From: SIG587 sp045544035
GTDB lineage: Bacteria > Bacillota > Clostridia > Oscillospirales > Acutalibacteraceae
Direction: 5' to 3'
Length of the DNA stretch: 64,000 nt
NCBI GenBank assembly: GCA_045544035.1
Contig: JAZPYE010000013.1
Span: 62,001 to 126,000, forward strand
Positions within the stretch are counted from its first letter, which is position 1, and each line of letters begins with the position of its first letter. This document shows positions 9,208 to 16,643 of this stretch, piece by piece. The notes beneath the pieces were generated by a model. It saw only the letters and a program-made list of their open reading frames with translations, ran no database searches and was not told the DNA's origin. The translations under genes were made by a program, and so were the position numbers.

Positions 9208-10566
9208 ATGCCCAGCACCATCGCCGCCGTTTCAACACCCAGTGGACTTGGTGGAATCGGCGTAATCAGAATTTCGGGTGATAATGCCATAAAAATTGCC
9301 GACAGTGTTTTCAAAAGCATCTCGGGCAAAAAAATTGCCGAAAAAAACGGCTACAGCGCACTTTACGGTGAGTTTTTCGATGCACAGGGTAAAATTGACT
9401 GCGGTGTTGCCCTGCTTTTCCGCGCCCCTAAAAGCTACACAGGTGAAAATGTGGTGGAGCTTTCCTGCCACGGCGGAAGCTACATTGCAAAAAGACTACT
9501 TCGTGCGTGTTTCAGCGCAGGCGCCGCCCCTGCCGATGCTGGTGAGTTTACAAAAAGAGCCTTCCTAAACAAAAAGCTTGACCTTATTGAAGCCGAAAGC
9601 GTTATGGGGCTTATAAGCGCCTCGGGGGAGAGTCAGTTAAGGCTTTTAAACGCCGCCCACACAGGCAAAACAAGTGCTAAAATAAATGCCGCCAAAGACA
9701 CCCTTTTAAATGTTGCCGCCGCCATTGCCGTTAATGCTGATTATCCCGACGAGGACATTCCCGAGCTTGAAAATAACACTCTCCAGACCTCTTTAATGGA
9801 TATTTCCAAAGTCCTTGACAACGCCATTTGTGAATATAATTCTGGCAAGGTTTTGCGCGAGGGGGTTAACACCGTTATCATCGGTCGCCCTAATGTTGGC
9901 AAATCAACCCTTATGAACCTGCTTTCACGCACAAATCGTTCCATTGTCACCGATGTTGCAGGCACCACCCGTGATGTTATTGAGGATACCATTAAAGTGG
10001 GGGATTTAACCCTTAATATTGCCGACACCGCAGGAATCAGAAAAACTGCCGACTCCGTTGAAGCGGTGGGTGTGAGCCTTGCAAGGCAACGAATGGAGGC
10101 AGCCCAGCTTATTCTCGCTGTATTTGATGGCTCCGACAGTCTAACGAATGATGACCTTGAAATTTTAAATGATATAAGGGGCAGAAACTGCCTTGTTATC
10201 CTTAACAAATGCGATAAGGGCAGCACCCTTTCCCCTGCCGATTTTGAGGGCTTTAACCTGGTCACCGTTTCGGCAAAGCTGGGAGAGGGACTAAAGGCTC
10301 TTGAAGAAAAAATTTGTGACATTTGTTTAACCAAAAAGCTTGATGCTAATGCCGCTGTGCTAATAAGCGAACGTCAGCGCGATTGCGCGGCGCGGGCAAG
10401 GGAAAGCGTTGATGAAGCCCTTTCGGCACTATCCGTGGGACTCACCGCCGATGCCGTTGGTGTTTGCATTGACGATGCCATTGCCGCCCTTTTAGAGCTT
10501 ACGGGCGAAAGGGTTACAAACGAGGTTACTGATGAAATTTTCCGACATTTTTGTGTTGGTAAGTAA
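9208..10566 (+). CDS. mnmE: tRNA modification GTPase MnmE
   Basis: With MnmG it installs 5-(carboxymethylaminomethyl) groups on wobble uridine 34 of certain tRNAs. Visible are the N-terminal formyl-THF-binding domain (MPSTIAAVSTPSGLGGIGVI), the G1 loop GRPNVGKSTLMN (about residue 229-240), the switch region GTTRD, the G3 motif DTAGI, the G4 motif NKCD and the conserved C-terminal tail FCVGK with its essential Cys. Length of 452 residues is normal. mnmG follows 12 bp after the stop. The usual upstream neighbours jag and yidC are not adjacent here; a divergent ABC operon sits in their place. Confidence 0.97.
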   Translation: MPSTIAAVSTPSGLGGIGVIRISGDNAIKIADSVFKSISGKKIAEKNGYSALYGEFFDAQGKIDCGVALLFRAPKSYTGENVVELSCHGGSYIAKRLLRACFSAGAAPADAGEFTKRAFLNKKLDLIEAESVMGLISASGESQLRLLNAAHTGKTSAKINAAKDTLLNVAAAIAVNADYPDEDIPELENNTLQTSLMDISKVLDNAICEYNSGKVLREGVNTVIIGRPNVGKSTLMNLLSRTNRSIVTDVAGTTRDVIEDTIKVGDLTLNIADTAGIRKTADSVEAVGVSLARQRMEAAQLILAVFDGSDSLTNDDLEILNDIRGRNCLVILNKCDKGSTLSPADFEGFNLVTVSAKLGEGLKALEEKICDICLTKKLDANAAVLISERQRDCAARARESVDEALSALSVGLTADAVGVCIDDAIAALLELTGERVTNEVTDEIFRHFCVGK

Positions 10567-10578
10567 GAAGGTGTTTTT

Positions 10579-12453
10579 TTGAGTTATTTTGCAGGTAACT
10601 GCGATGTTGCCGTTATAGGTGCGGGTCACGCAGGCATTGAGGCTGCCCTTTCTGCCGCAAGGCTTGGCGCCGAAACCCTTATTTTTACAATAAATCTTGA
10701 TACCGTCGGCAACCTGCCCTGCAACCCCTCCATTGGTGGAACTGCAAAGGGACATCTTGTTCGTGAAATTGATGCTTTAGGTGGTGAAATGGGCATTGCC
10801 GCCGATAAAACCACACTTCAAAGCCGAATGCTTAATTTAGGCAAGGGCCCTGCTGTTCACTCCCTTCGTGCACAAATTGACCGCCGCGCCTACAGTGGTT
10901 ATATGAAGGGCACATTAGAAAGGCAGGAAAACCTTTGTGTAAAGCAGGCTGAGGTTATTTCCTTAAAGCAGGAGAAAGACTGCTGGGTTATCGAAACCAA
11001 ACTTGGCGCAGTTTACAACTGCAAAACCGTTATTTTAGCCACAGGCACCTATTTAAAGGGTAAAATTTATGTTGGTGAAGTAAGCTTTGATTCAGGTCCC
11101 GACGGCACCTTCCCCGCAACCGAGCTTTCAAAATCACTTTTGGCCCTTAATTTGCCCCTGCGCCGCTTTAAAACGGGCACACCTGCAAGGGTGCTTAAAA
11201 GCAGCATTGATTTTTCAAAGCTTGAGGTGCAGGAGGGGGATGAAAACATTGTTCCCTTCAGCTACCGCACAAAGGTTTTACCCGAAAACAGCGTTGTTTG
11301 TCACATTGGTTACACAAACGATGAAACAAAATCCGTAATTCTCGAAAATCTCCACCGTTCCCCCCTGTTTTCAGGAAAAATCGAGGGTGTAGGCCCCCGT
11401 TATTGCCCCAGCATTGAGGACAAAATTGTCCGCTTTGCCGATAAACCCCGCCACCAGCTTTTCATTGAGCCCTGCGGTGCCGACACCGAAGAAATGTATC
11501 TTCAGGGAATGTCATCTTCTCTCCCCGAAGAAGTGCAAATCGCATTCTACCGCACAATTTCTGGCCTTGAAAATATGAAAATAATGCGCAATGCCTATGC
11601 TATTGAATATGACTGCATTGATCCCATTGCCCTGAACCCAACCCTCGAATTCATAGACTTCCCCGGTCTTTTCGGGGCAGGTCAGTTTAATGGCTCCTCG
11701 GGTTATGAGGAAGCCGCCGCACAGGGTCTCATTGCAGGCATAAATGCCGCCCATAAAGTGAAGGGACTTGAGCCTTTCACCCTTTCCCGCGCCTCCTCCT
11801 ACATAGGCACCCTTATTGATGACCTTGTGACAAAGGGATGCTCCGACCCCTATAGAATGATGACCTCACGCTCGGAATACCGCCTGATTCTCCGCCAGGA
11901 TAACGCCGATGAACGCCTTATGCCCCTTGGTAGAAAACTGGGTCTTATTGATGAGGAAACCTTTAAGGAATTTGAGGGAAAAATCGCTAAAAAGCAGGCT
12001 GAAATCGACCGCCTTAATAAAACCTTTGTAGCACCCAGCGAGGCTTTAAACGAAATGCTCGTTTCGGTTGGCACAGCACCCTTGGACACGGGCTGTCGCC
12101 TTGCCGACCTTGTTAAAAGGCCCCAGCTCACCTACAAAATGCTGGCTCCCTTTGATAAGGACAGGCCTCTCCTTTCCGATGAAATCTGCGAAAAGGTGCA
12201 AACCGAAATTAAATATGAGGGTTACATTGTTCGCCAGCAGGCACAGGTTAATGAAATGTTACGGCTTGAAAGCAAACTTATTCCAAAGGATATAAACTAT
12301 AATGATGTTTATGGCCTTCGCCTTGAGGCCATAGAAAAACTCGAAAAGGTGCGCCCCGATAACATTGGCCGTGCCTCACGCATTTCGGGTGTTTCCCCTG
12401 CTGATATTTCCGTTTTGCTAATCTATCTTGAAAAGGAGAAAAATAATGGTTAA
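10579..12453 (+). CDS. mnmG: tRNA uridine-5-carboxymethylaminomethyl modification enzyme MnmG
   Basis: FAD-dependent partner of MnmE (also called GidA). Its 624 residues carry the dinucleotide fold VAVIGAGHAGIEAALSAARLG at the N-terminus, the CNPSIGGTAKGHLV motif, GTYLKG, and the conserved C-terminal helical domain ending RISGVSPADISVLLIYLEK. The start is TTG at 10579, 12 bp after mnmE, supported by an AAGAAGG ribosome binding site ending about six bases upstream; no closer ATG exists in frame. It overlaps the start of rsmG. Confidence 0.97.
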   Translation: MSYFAGNCDVAVIGAGHAGIEAALSAARLGAETLIFTINLDTVGNLPCNPSIGGTAKGHLVREIDALGGEMGIAADKTTLQSRMLNLGKGPAVHSLRAQIDRRAYSGYMKGTLERQENLCVKQAEVISLKQEKDCWVIETKLGAVYNCKTVILATGTYLKGKIYVGEVSFDSGPDGTFPATELSKSLLALNLPLRRFKTGTPARVLKSSIDFSKLEVQEGDENIVPFSYRTKVLPENSVVCHIGYTNDETKSVILENLHRSPLFSGKIEGVGPRYCPSIEDKIVRFADKPRHQLFIEPCGADTEEMYLQGMSSSLPEEVQIAFYRTISGLENMKIMRNAYAIEYDCIDPIALNPTLEFIDFPGLFGAGQFNGSSGYEEAAAQGLIAGINAAHKVKGLEPFTLSRASSYIGTLIDDLVTKGCSDPYRMMTSRSEYRLILRQDNADERLMPLGRKLGLIDEETFKEFEGKIAKKQAEIDRLNKTFVAPSEALNEMLVSVGTAPLDTGCRLADLVKRPQLTYKMLAPFDKDRPLLSDEICEKVQTEIKYEGYIVRQQAQVNEMLRLESKLIPKDINYNDVYGLRLEAIEKLEKVRPDNIGRASRISGVSPADISVLLIYLEKEKNNG

Positions 12454-13150
12454 TTTTCCCCTGGAACTGCTTAAAAACGCCCCCCTAAGCCTTGATGATA
12501 AGGCCCTTGAGCGGCTTAATATTTACGGCAATCTGTTAATAGAGTGGAATGAGAAAATGAATCTCACTGCCATAACAGAACCTCGAGATGTTGTTATCAA
12601 GCATTTTCTCGATTGCCTCACATTTTTTAAGGCTGTAAACCCACAGGAAAATGCCAAAATTATTGATGTCGGCACAGGCGCAGGCTTCCCCGGAATGGTG
12701 CTCAAAATTGCCCGACCCGATTTGCAGGTGACACTGCTTGATTCACTTAATAAACGCCTCATTTTTTTGAAAGAGGTTACCAATAAAACGGGACTTGATT
12801 TAAAGATTATACACTCTCGCGCAGAGGAGGGCGGCAGAAAAGCGGAACTCAGAGAAAAATTTGATTTTTCCTGTGCAAGAGCCGTTGCGCCCCTTAATGT
12901 TCTGCTTGAATACTGCACGCCCTTTGTCAAAACAGGTGGCTTCTTTGTGGCAATGAAGGGTCCCGCCGCTTTAGATGAAATTGAGGCTGCAAAAAATGCC
13001 GCAAGGCTTTTAAATGTTAAGCTTCAGAACAAAACCCATTTAACCCTTGAGGGAACCGATGAAAGATTTATAATTGAATATAAAAAGTTATCGCAAACTC
13101 CGCCAAAATTCCCACGAATCAGCGCCAAAATTTCAAAAACGCCGCTTTAA
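12446..13150 (+). CDS. rsmG: 16S rRNA (guanine-527 N7)-methyltransferase RsmG
   Basis: Also called GidB; methylates G527 of 16S rRNA using SAM. The class I methyltransferase core is visible: IIDVGTGAGFPGMVLKIARP (SAM loop) and FSCARAVAPLNVLLEYCTPF. The ATG at 12446 is chosen because AAGGAGAA (12433-12440) sits seven bases upstream; an earlier in-frame TTG at 12428 would lie upstream of that RBS. The start overlaps the mnmG stop by 8 bases, indicating coupling. The stop codon lies in the loop of the following terminator hairpin. Confidence 0.95.
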   Translation: MVNFPLELLKNAPLSLDDKALERLNIYGNLLIEWNEKMNLTAITEPRDVVIKHFLDCLTFFKAVNPQENAKIIDVGTGAGFPGMVLKIARPDLQVTLLDSLNKRLIFLKEVTNKTGLDLKIIHSRAEEGGRKAELREKFDFSCARAVAPLNVLLEYCTPFVKTGGFFVAMKGPAALDEIEAAKNAARLLNVKLQNKTHLTLEGTDERFIIEYKKLSQTPPKFPRISAKISKTPL

Positions 13151-13168
13151 AACGGCGTTTTTTGTTTT
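13135..13168 (+). terminator. Terminator of mnmE-mnmG-rsmG
   Basis: Ten-bp stem AAAAACGCCG / CGGCGTTTTT (13135-13144 and 13153-13162) with an eight-base loop that contains the rsmG stop codon, then a T-rich run. Confidence 0.88.
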
Positions 13169-13198
13169 TTTAAACCCCTTTTTAGCAACCGTTTTTTG

Positions 13199-13227
13199 TG
13201 GACAAGCAGGCCTTTGTGTGTGATAAT
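13199..13227 (+). promoter_or_regulatory. Promoter of the ParB/Noc-like gene
   Basis: TGGACA (13199-13204), 17 bp, GATAAT (13222-13227) preceded by TGT (extended -10). The RBS GGGAGG at 13241-13246 serves the ATG at 13255. Confidence 0.6.
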
Positions 13228-13254
13228 TAATACACAGTGAGGGAGGCGAAAGGA

Positions 13255-14088
13255 ATGAAGCTTAAAAGTAAAAAGGTTATAATGCTTCGCCCCGAGGAAA
13301 TCCTTTCAAATGTTTTAGGTGCCAGAACTATTTTTGATTCCTATGAGCTTGCCGCTCTAGGAGAGAGTATTAAAGCAAACGGCATAATTCAGCCTCTCAC
13401 TGTCCGCAAAAACTCCGATAAGCTTTATGAGCTTATCGCGGGTGAAAGGCGATTGCGCGCGGCGGTAGCGGTTGGCATAAAGCGTGTCCCCTGCGTTTTG
13501 TGTGAGGCAGACCCCTGCCAAAGCGCGCTTATCGCCCTAATTGAAAACCTTCAGCGGTGTGATTTAACCTTTTTCGAGGAAGCCGAGGCGATTGAAAAAG
13601 CAGTAAGCATATTTGGTATTGACAGGGTGAGCCTTTGTGAAAGTCTTGGAATCGCACAGTCAACCCTTTCCAACAAACTCCGCCTTTTAAAGCTTTCCCC
13701 CGAAATCCGCAAAAGAATTTTAAAAGCAGGCCTTACCGAACGCCACGCAAGAGCGCTAATCTGCCTGGATGAGGAAAAGCGCAGCGAAGCGCTGGACACC
13801 ATAATTGCCCGAAACTTAAGCATTAAGGAAACCGATGCCTTTATAGGTTCCCTGCTTAAAATTTCAGAAAATGAGGCGGCTGATAGTGTGCCCCTCAGGA
13901 AACGGGCTGTAGGCGATTTGCGCCTTTTCACAAACAGCCTTAATAAACTCGTTAATTCAATGCAGGACCTGGGAATTCAGGCGGTTTCTCGCAAAAAGGA
14001 AAGCGACACCCACATTGAATACACAATTAAAATCAGCAAGGCTTCCCTTGAGAGCAAAAACATTCCCTACCAGATGCGAATTTGCTGA
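13255..14088 (+). CDS. ParB/Spo0J-family DNA-binding protein, Noc-like
   Basis: A CTPase/DNA clamp-type protein of the ParB family. It shows IIQPLTVR, the GERRLRAAVAVG motif (CTP-binding box), ENLQRCDLTFFEEAEAI and a helix-turn-helix around QSTLSNKLRLLKL. The start is ATG 13255 (278 residues), not the GTG at 13237, because GGGAGG at 13241-13246 has proper spacing only to 13255. The position right after rsmG matches noc (nucleoid occlusion) in Bacillus; no parA is adjacent, which argues for Noc rather than the Soj/Spo0J pair. No Noc-type membrane helix or nearby parS/NBS palindrome was identified, so the Noc call is context-based. Confidence 0.85.
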   Translation: MKLKSKKVIMLRPEEILSNVLGARTIFDSYELAALGESIKANGIIQPLTVRKNSDKLYELIAGERRLRAAVAVGIKRVPCVLCEADPCQSALIALIENLQRCDLTFFEEAEAIEKAVSIFGIDRVSLCESLGIAQSTLSNKLRLLKLSPEIRKRILKAGLTERHARALICLDEEKRSEALDTIIARNLSIKETDAFIGSLLKISENEAADSVPLRKRAVGDLRLFTNSLNKLVNSMQDLGIQAVSRKKESDTHIEYTIKISKASLESKNIPYQMRIC

Positions 14089-14122
14089 TTTGTAAAATTA
14101 CCCATCCCATATTCATCCCCAT

Positions 14123-14175
14123 AAAAGTCGGAAGCCGCAGGAATTTTTTCTGCGGCTTTCGGCTTTTGTATTTTT
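14123..14175 (+). terminator. Terminator of the ParB/Noc-like gene
   Basis: An 18-bp stem with two G-U pairs (14123-14140 with 14150-14167), loop GAATTTTTT, then GTATTTTTTT. Confidence 0.9.
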
Positions 14176-14198
14176 TTAAAAAATTTGCACGAAAAAAC

Positions 14199-14227
14199 TT
14201 GAAAATAATAATATTATTGGGTATAAT
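14199..14227 (+). promoter_or_regulatory. Promoter of cofE-like / guaA operon
   Basis: TTGAAA (14199-14204), 17-bp spacer, TATAAT (14222-14227). The 5' leader then holds a short hairpin (about 14238-14262, AAGGG/CCCTT arms enclosing CGGC/GCCG) before the RBS AAAGGA and ATG 14282. Confidence 0.82.
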
Positions 14228-14281
14228 AATTATTTGTTAAAGGGCACGGCATTTGCCGCCCTTAAGAAAGGATAAATTTTT

Positions 14282-15484
14282 ATGGAAAACAAAGAACGCA
14301 GAGTCGGCACGGTGTCCCGCGGCATCCGTTGTCCCATCATTCGCAAAGGTGATGACCTTGCCGCAATCGTTTGTGACAGTGTTTTAGAGGCCGCCGAAAT
14401 TGAGGGCTTCTCACTTAACGACCGCGATGTTGTTTCACTCACAGAATCCATTGTTGCAAGAGCACAGGGCAATTATGCCTCTGTTGATGCCATTGCAGCC
14501 GATGTTAAGGCAAAGCTTGGTGGCGAAACTGTTGGCGTTATCTTCCCTATTCTTTCCCGCAACCGTTTTGCAATTTGCCTTCGCGGCATTGCAAAGGGCG
14601 CAAAGAAAATTGTACTTATGCTTTCTTACCCCTCAGATGAAGTTGGTAACGAGCTTGTTTCCCTTGATAAAATTGATGCAGCAGGCGTTAACCCCTACAG
14701 CGATGTTCTCTCTTTAGAAAAATATCGTGAGCTTTTCGGCGTTAACAAGCATCCCTTCACCGGCATTGACTATGTTGATTATTACGGTCAGTTAATTCGC
14801 GAAAGCGGTGCCGAGGTTGAAATTATTTTCGCAAATCAGGCAAAGGCAATCCTCAATTATACCGATTGCGTTTTAACCTGTGATATCCACACCAGAGCTA
14901 GAACAAAGCGTATTTTAAAGGCAGCAGGTGCAAAGGTTGTTTGCGGTCTTGATAATATTTTAAATGCGCCCGTTGATGGCAGCGGTTATAACGAGAAATA
15001 TGGTCTACTCGGTTCCAACAAGTCCACCGAAGACACCATTAAGCTGTTCCCAAAAGAGTGCAAGGATTTAGTACTTGACATTAGGCAGCGCCTTTTCGAT
15101 GCCACAGGCAAGCACATTGAGGTTATGGTTTACGGTGACGGCGCATTTAAAGACCCACAGGGCAAAATCTGGGAGCTTGCTGACCCCGTTGTCTCCCCTG
15201 CTTTCACCGATGGCCTTGTTGGCACACCAAATGAACTTAAGCTTAAATACCTTGCCGATAACGACTTTAAGGATTTATCGGGTGAGGAGCTTAAAAAGGC
15301 TATTTCCGACAGCATCAAAGCAAAGGATGGCAGTTCACTCGTGGGCAACATGGCAGCACAGGGCACCACACCCCGCCAGCTTACCGACCTTATCGGTTCC
15401 CTTTGCGATTTAACCAGCGGCTCGGGTGATAAAGGCACCCCCGTTGTCCTTGTTCAGGGTTATTTTGATAACTACACTAACTAA
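14282..15484 (+). CDS. Coenzyme F420-0:L-glutamate ligase (CofE)-like protein
   Basis: A 400-residue protein of the F420_ligase (CofE) family as found in many Firmicutes that are not known to make F420. Conserved stretches include VGTVSRGIRCPII, LTESIVARAQGNY, GVIFPILSRNRFAICLRG, VLTCDIHTRARTKR, VDGSGYNEKYGLLGSNK and the C-terminal DLTSGSGDKGTP. CofE adds gamma-linked glutamate using GTP. No other F420 biosynthesis gene is in this window, so the native substrate is probably different. It is followed closely by the guaA ATPPase gene under one promoter, which suggests a link to purine nucleotide supply; that is inference. Confidence 0.85.
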   Translation: MENKERRVGTVSRGIRCPIIRKGDDLAAIVCDSVLEAAEIEGFSLNDRDVVSLTESIVARAQGNYASVDAIAADVKAKLGGETVGVIFPILSRNRFAICLRGIAKGAKKIVLMLSYPSDEVGNELVSLDKIDAAGVNPYSDVLSLEKYRELFGVNKHPFTGIDYVDYYGQLIRESGAEVEIIFANQAKAILNYTDCVLTCDIHTRARTKRILKAAGAKVVCGLDNILNAPVDGSGYNEKYGLLGSNKSTEDTIKLFPKECKDLVLDIRQRLFDATGKHIEVMVYGDGAFKDPQGKIWELADPVVSPAFTDGLVGTPNELKLKYLADNDFKDLSGEELKKAISDSIKAKDGSSLVGNMAAQGTTPRQLTDLIGSLCDLTSGSGDKGTPVVLVQGYFDNYTN

Positions 15485-15504
15485 TTTTGGGAGGCAAATG
15501 CACA

Positions 15505-16491
15505 ATGTATCTTGACACTAATGTCCGCCCCGAAAATATGGAGCGCATCACAACAAAGGCCCTAGCCGATGCTTTCATTGAGCAGGCTGTAAAAGAAGTT
15601 CGCGCACAGGTTAAAGATAAAAAGGTTCTCCTCGCCCTTTCAGGCGGCGTTGATTCCTCTGTTGTTGCCGCTCTGCTTATTAAGGCCGTAGGCAAACAAC
15701 TCACCTGTGTTCACGTTAACCACGGTTTAATGAGAAAGGGAGAGAGCGAACAGGTTATTGAGGTTTTCAAAAACGGCCTCGATGCAAACCTTGTTTATGT
15801 TGATGCAACCGACCGCTTTTTAGACCTTCTTAAAGGTGTTTCAGACCCAGAAAAGAAAAGAAAAATCATCGGTGGCGAGTTTATTAAGGTTTTCGATGAA
15901 GAATCGGCCAAACTCGAAGGCATTTCTTTTTTAGCCCAGGGCACAATTTATCCCGATATTTTGGAATCCGATGGTGTTAAGGCTCACCACAATGTTGGCG
16001 GCCTGCCTGAGGATATGGAAATGGAGCTTTGCGAGCCCGTTAAACTCCTTTTTAAAGATGAGGTTCGCATTGTGGGCGAAGCATTGGGCCTTCCCCACGA
16101 AATGGTTTACCGCCAGCCCTTCCCCGGCCCCGGCCTTGGGGTTAGGTGCCTCGGCGCTATAACAAGGGATAGACTTCACGCTTTAAGGGAAGCCGATGCA
16201 ATCCTCCGCGATGAGTTTGACAAAAACGGCCTTGCCGAAAAGGTTTGGCAGTATTTCATCGCAATTCCCGATATGACCGCAGTCGGCGTTATTGACGGCA
16301 AACGCCTTGACGGTTGGTGCGCTATTATCCGCGCGGTTAACACCACCGATGCCATGACTGCAACCATTGAGGAAATCCCCTATTCGCTGCTTCACCACAT
16401 TACAGCCCGCATCACAAGCGAGGTTAAGGGAATCAGCCGTGTTCTTATGGATATAACCCCCAAACCCGTTGGAACTATTGAATTTGAATAA
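15505..16491 (+). CDS. guaA: GMP synthase, stand-alone ATP-pyrophosphatase subunit
   Basis: Aminates XMP to GMP. P-loop LALSGGVDSSVVAALL (about residues 43-58), HVNHGLMRKGE, GVSDPEKKRKIIGGEF, FLAQGTIYPDILES, HHNVGGLPEDM and the C-terminal dimerisation domain ending KPVGTIEFE are clear. At 328 residues it lacks the N-terminal class I glutamine amidotransferase domain of normal bacterial GuaA (about 510-525 residues). The upstream gene is the CofE-like ligase, not a glutaminase. The ATG at 15505 is chosen: GGGAGG (15489-15494) precedes it, while an in-frame TTG at 15487 would overlap the RBS. Ammonia must come from a separate GATase or be used directly. Its last 25 bases recur at 31526-31550. 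Confidence 0.93.
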   Translation: MYLDTNVRPENMERITTKALADAFIEQAVKEVRAQVKDKKVLLALSGGVDSSVVAALLIKAVGKQLTCVHVNHGLMRKGESEQVIEVFKNGLDANLVYVDATDRFLDLLKGVSDPEKKRKIIGGEFIKVFDEESAKLEGISFLAQGTIYPDILESDGVKAHHNVGGLPEDMEMELCEPVKLLFKDEVRIVGEALGLPHEMVYRQPFPGPGLGVRCLGAITRDRLHALREADAILRDEFDKNGLAEKVWQYFIAIPDMTAVGVIDGKRLDGWCAIIRAVNTTDAMTATIEEIPYSLLHHITARITSEVKGISRVLMDITPKPVGTIEFE

Positions 16492-16492
16492 T
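16468..16492 (+). repeat. Left direct repeat at guaA 3' end (putative attL)
   Basis: The bases encoding VGTIEFE plus the stop. They match 31526-31550 at 23 of 25 positions; both differences are third-codon, synonymous changes. Such 3'-end duplications mark site-specific integration. Confidence 0.75.
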
Positions 16493-16517
16493 ACCAACTT
16501 AACACAGTTTATCTCCA

Positions 16518-16560
16518 GTAGCAGATAGTGGTTTCCATTGTCTGCTACTTTCTTTATTAT
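16518..16560 (+). terminator. Terminator-like hairpin after guaA
   Basis: GTAGCAGA (16518-16525) pairs with TCTGCTAC (16541-16548), followed by a T-rich stretch. It lies inside the island boundary, just beyond the direct repeat. Confidence 0.65.
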
Positions 16561-16599
16561 TTGGAATAAAAATTATTATAAGCAGCATAAAGTTACATA

Positions 16600-16634
16600 A
16601 AAAAACGGCTTGGAATTTTCCAAGCCGTTTTTAT
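16600..16634. terminator. Terminator of the island operon
   Basis: AAAAACGGCTTGGA / TCCAAGCCGTTTTT inverted repeat with a four-base loop. It lies just downstream of the minus-strand ectoenzyme gene, with A and T runs on both sides. Confidence 0.88.
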
Positions 16635-16643
16635 TTTGTTTAT

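Noticed and set aside
12428..12445. Upstream TTG start for rsmG
   Set aside because: It overlaps the ribosome binding site that is correctly spaced for ATG 12446.
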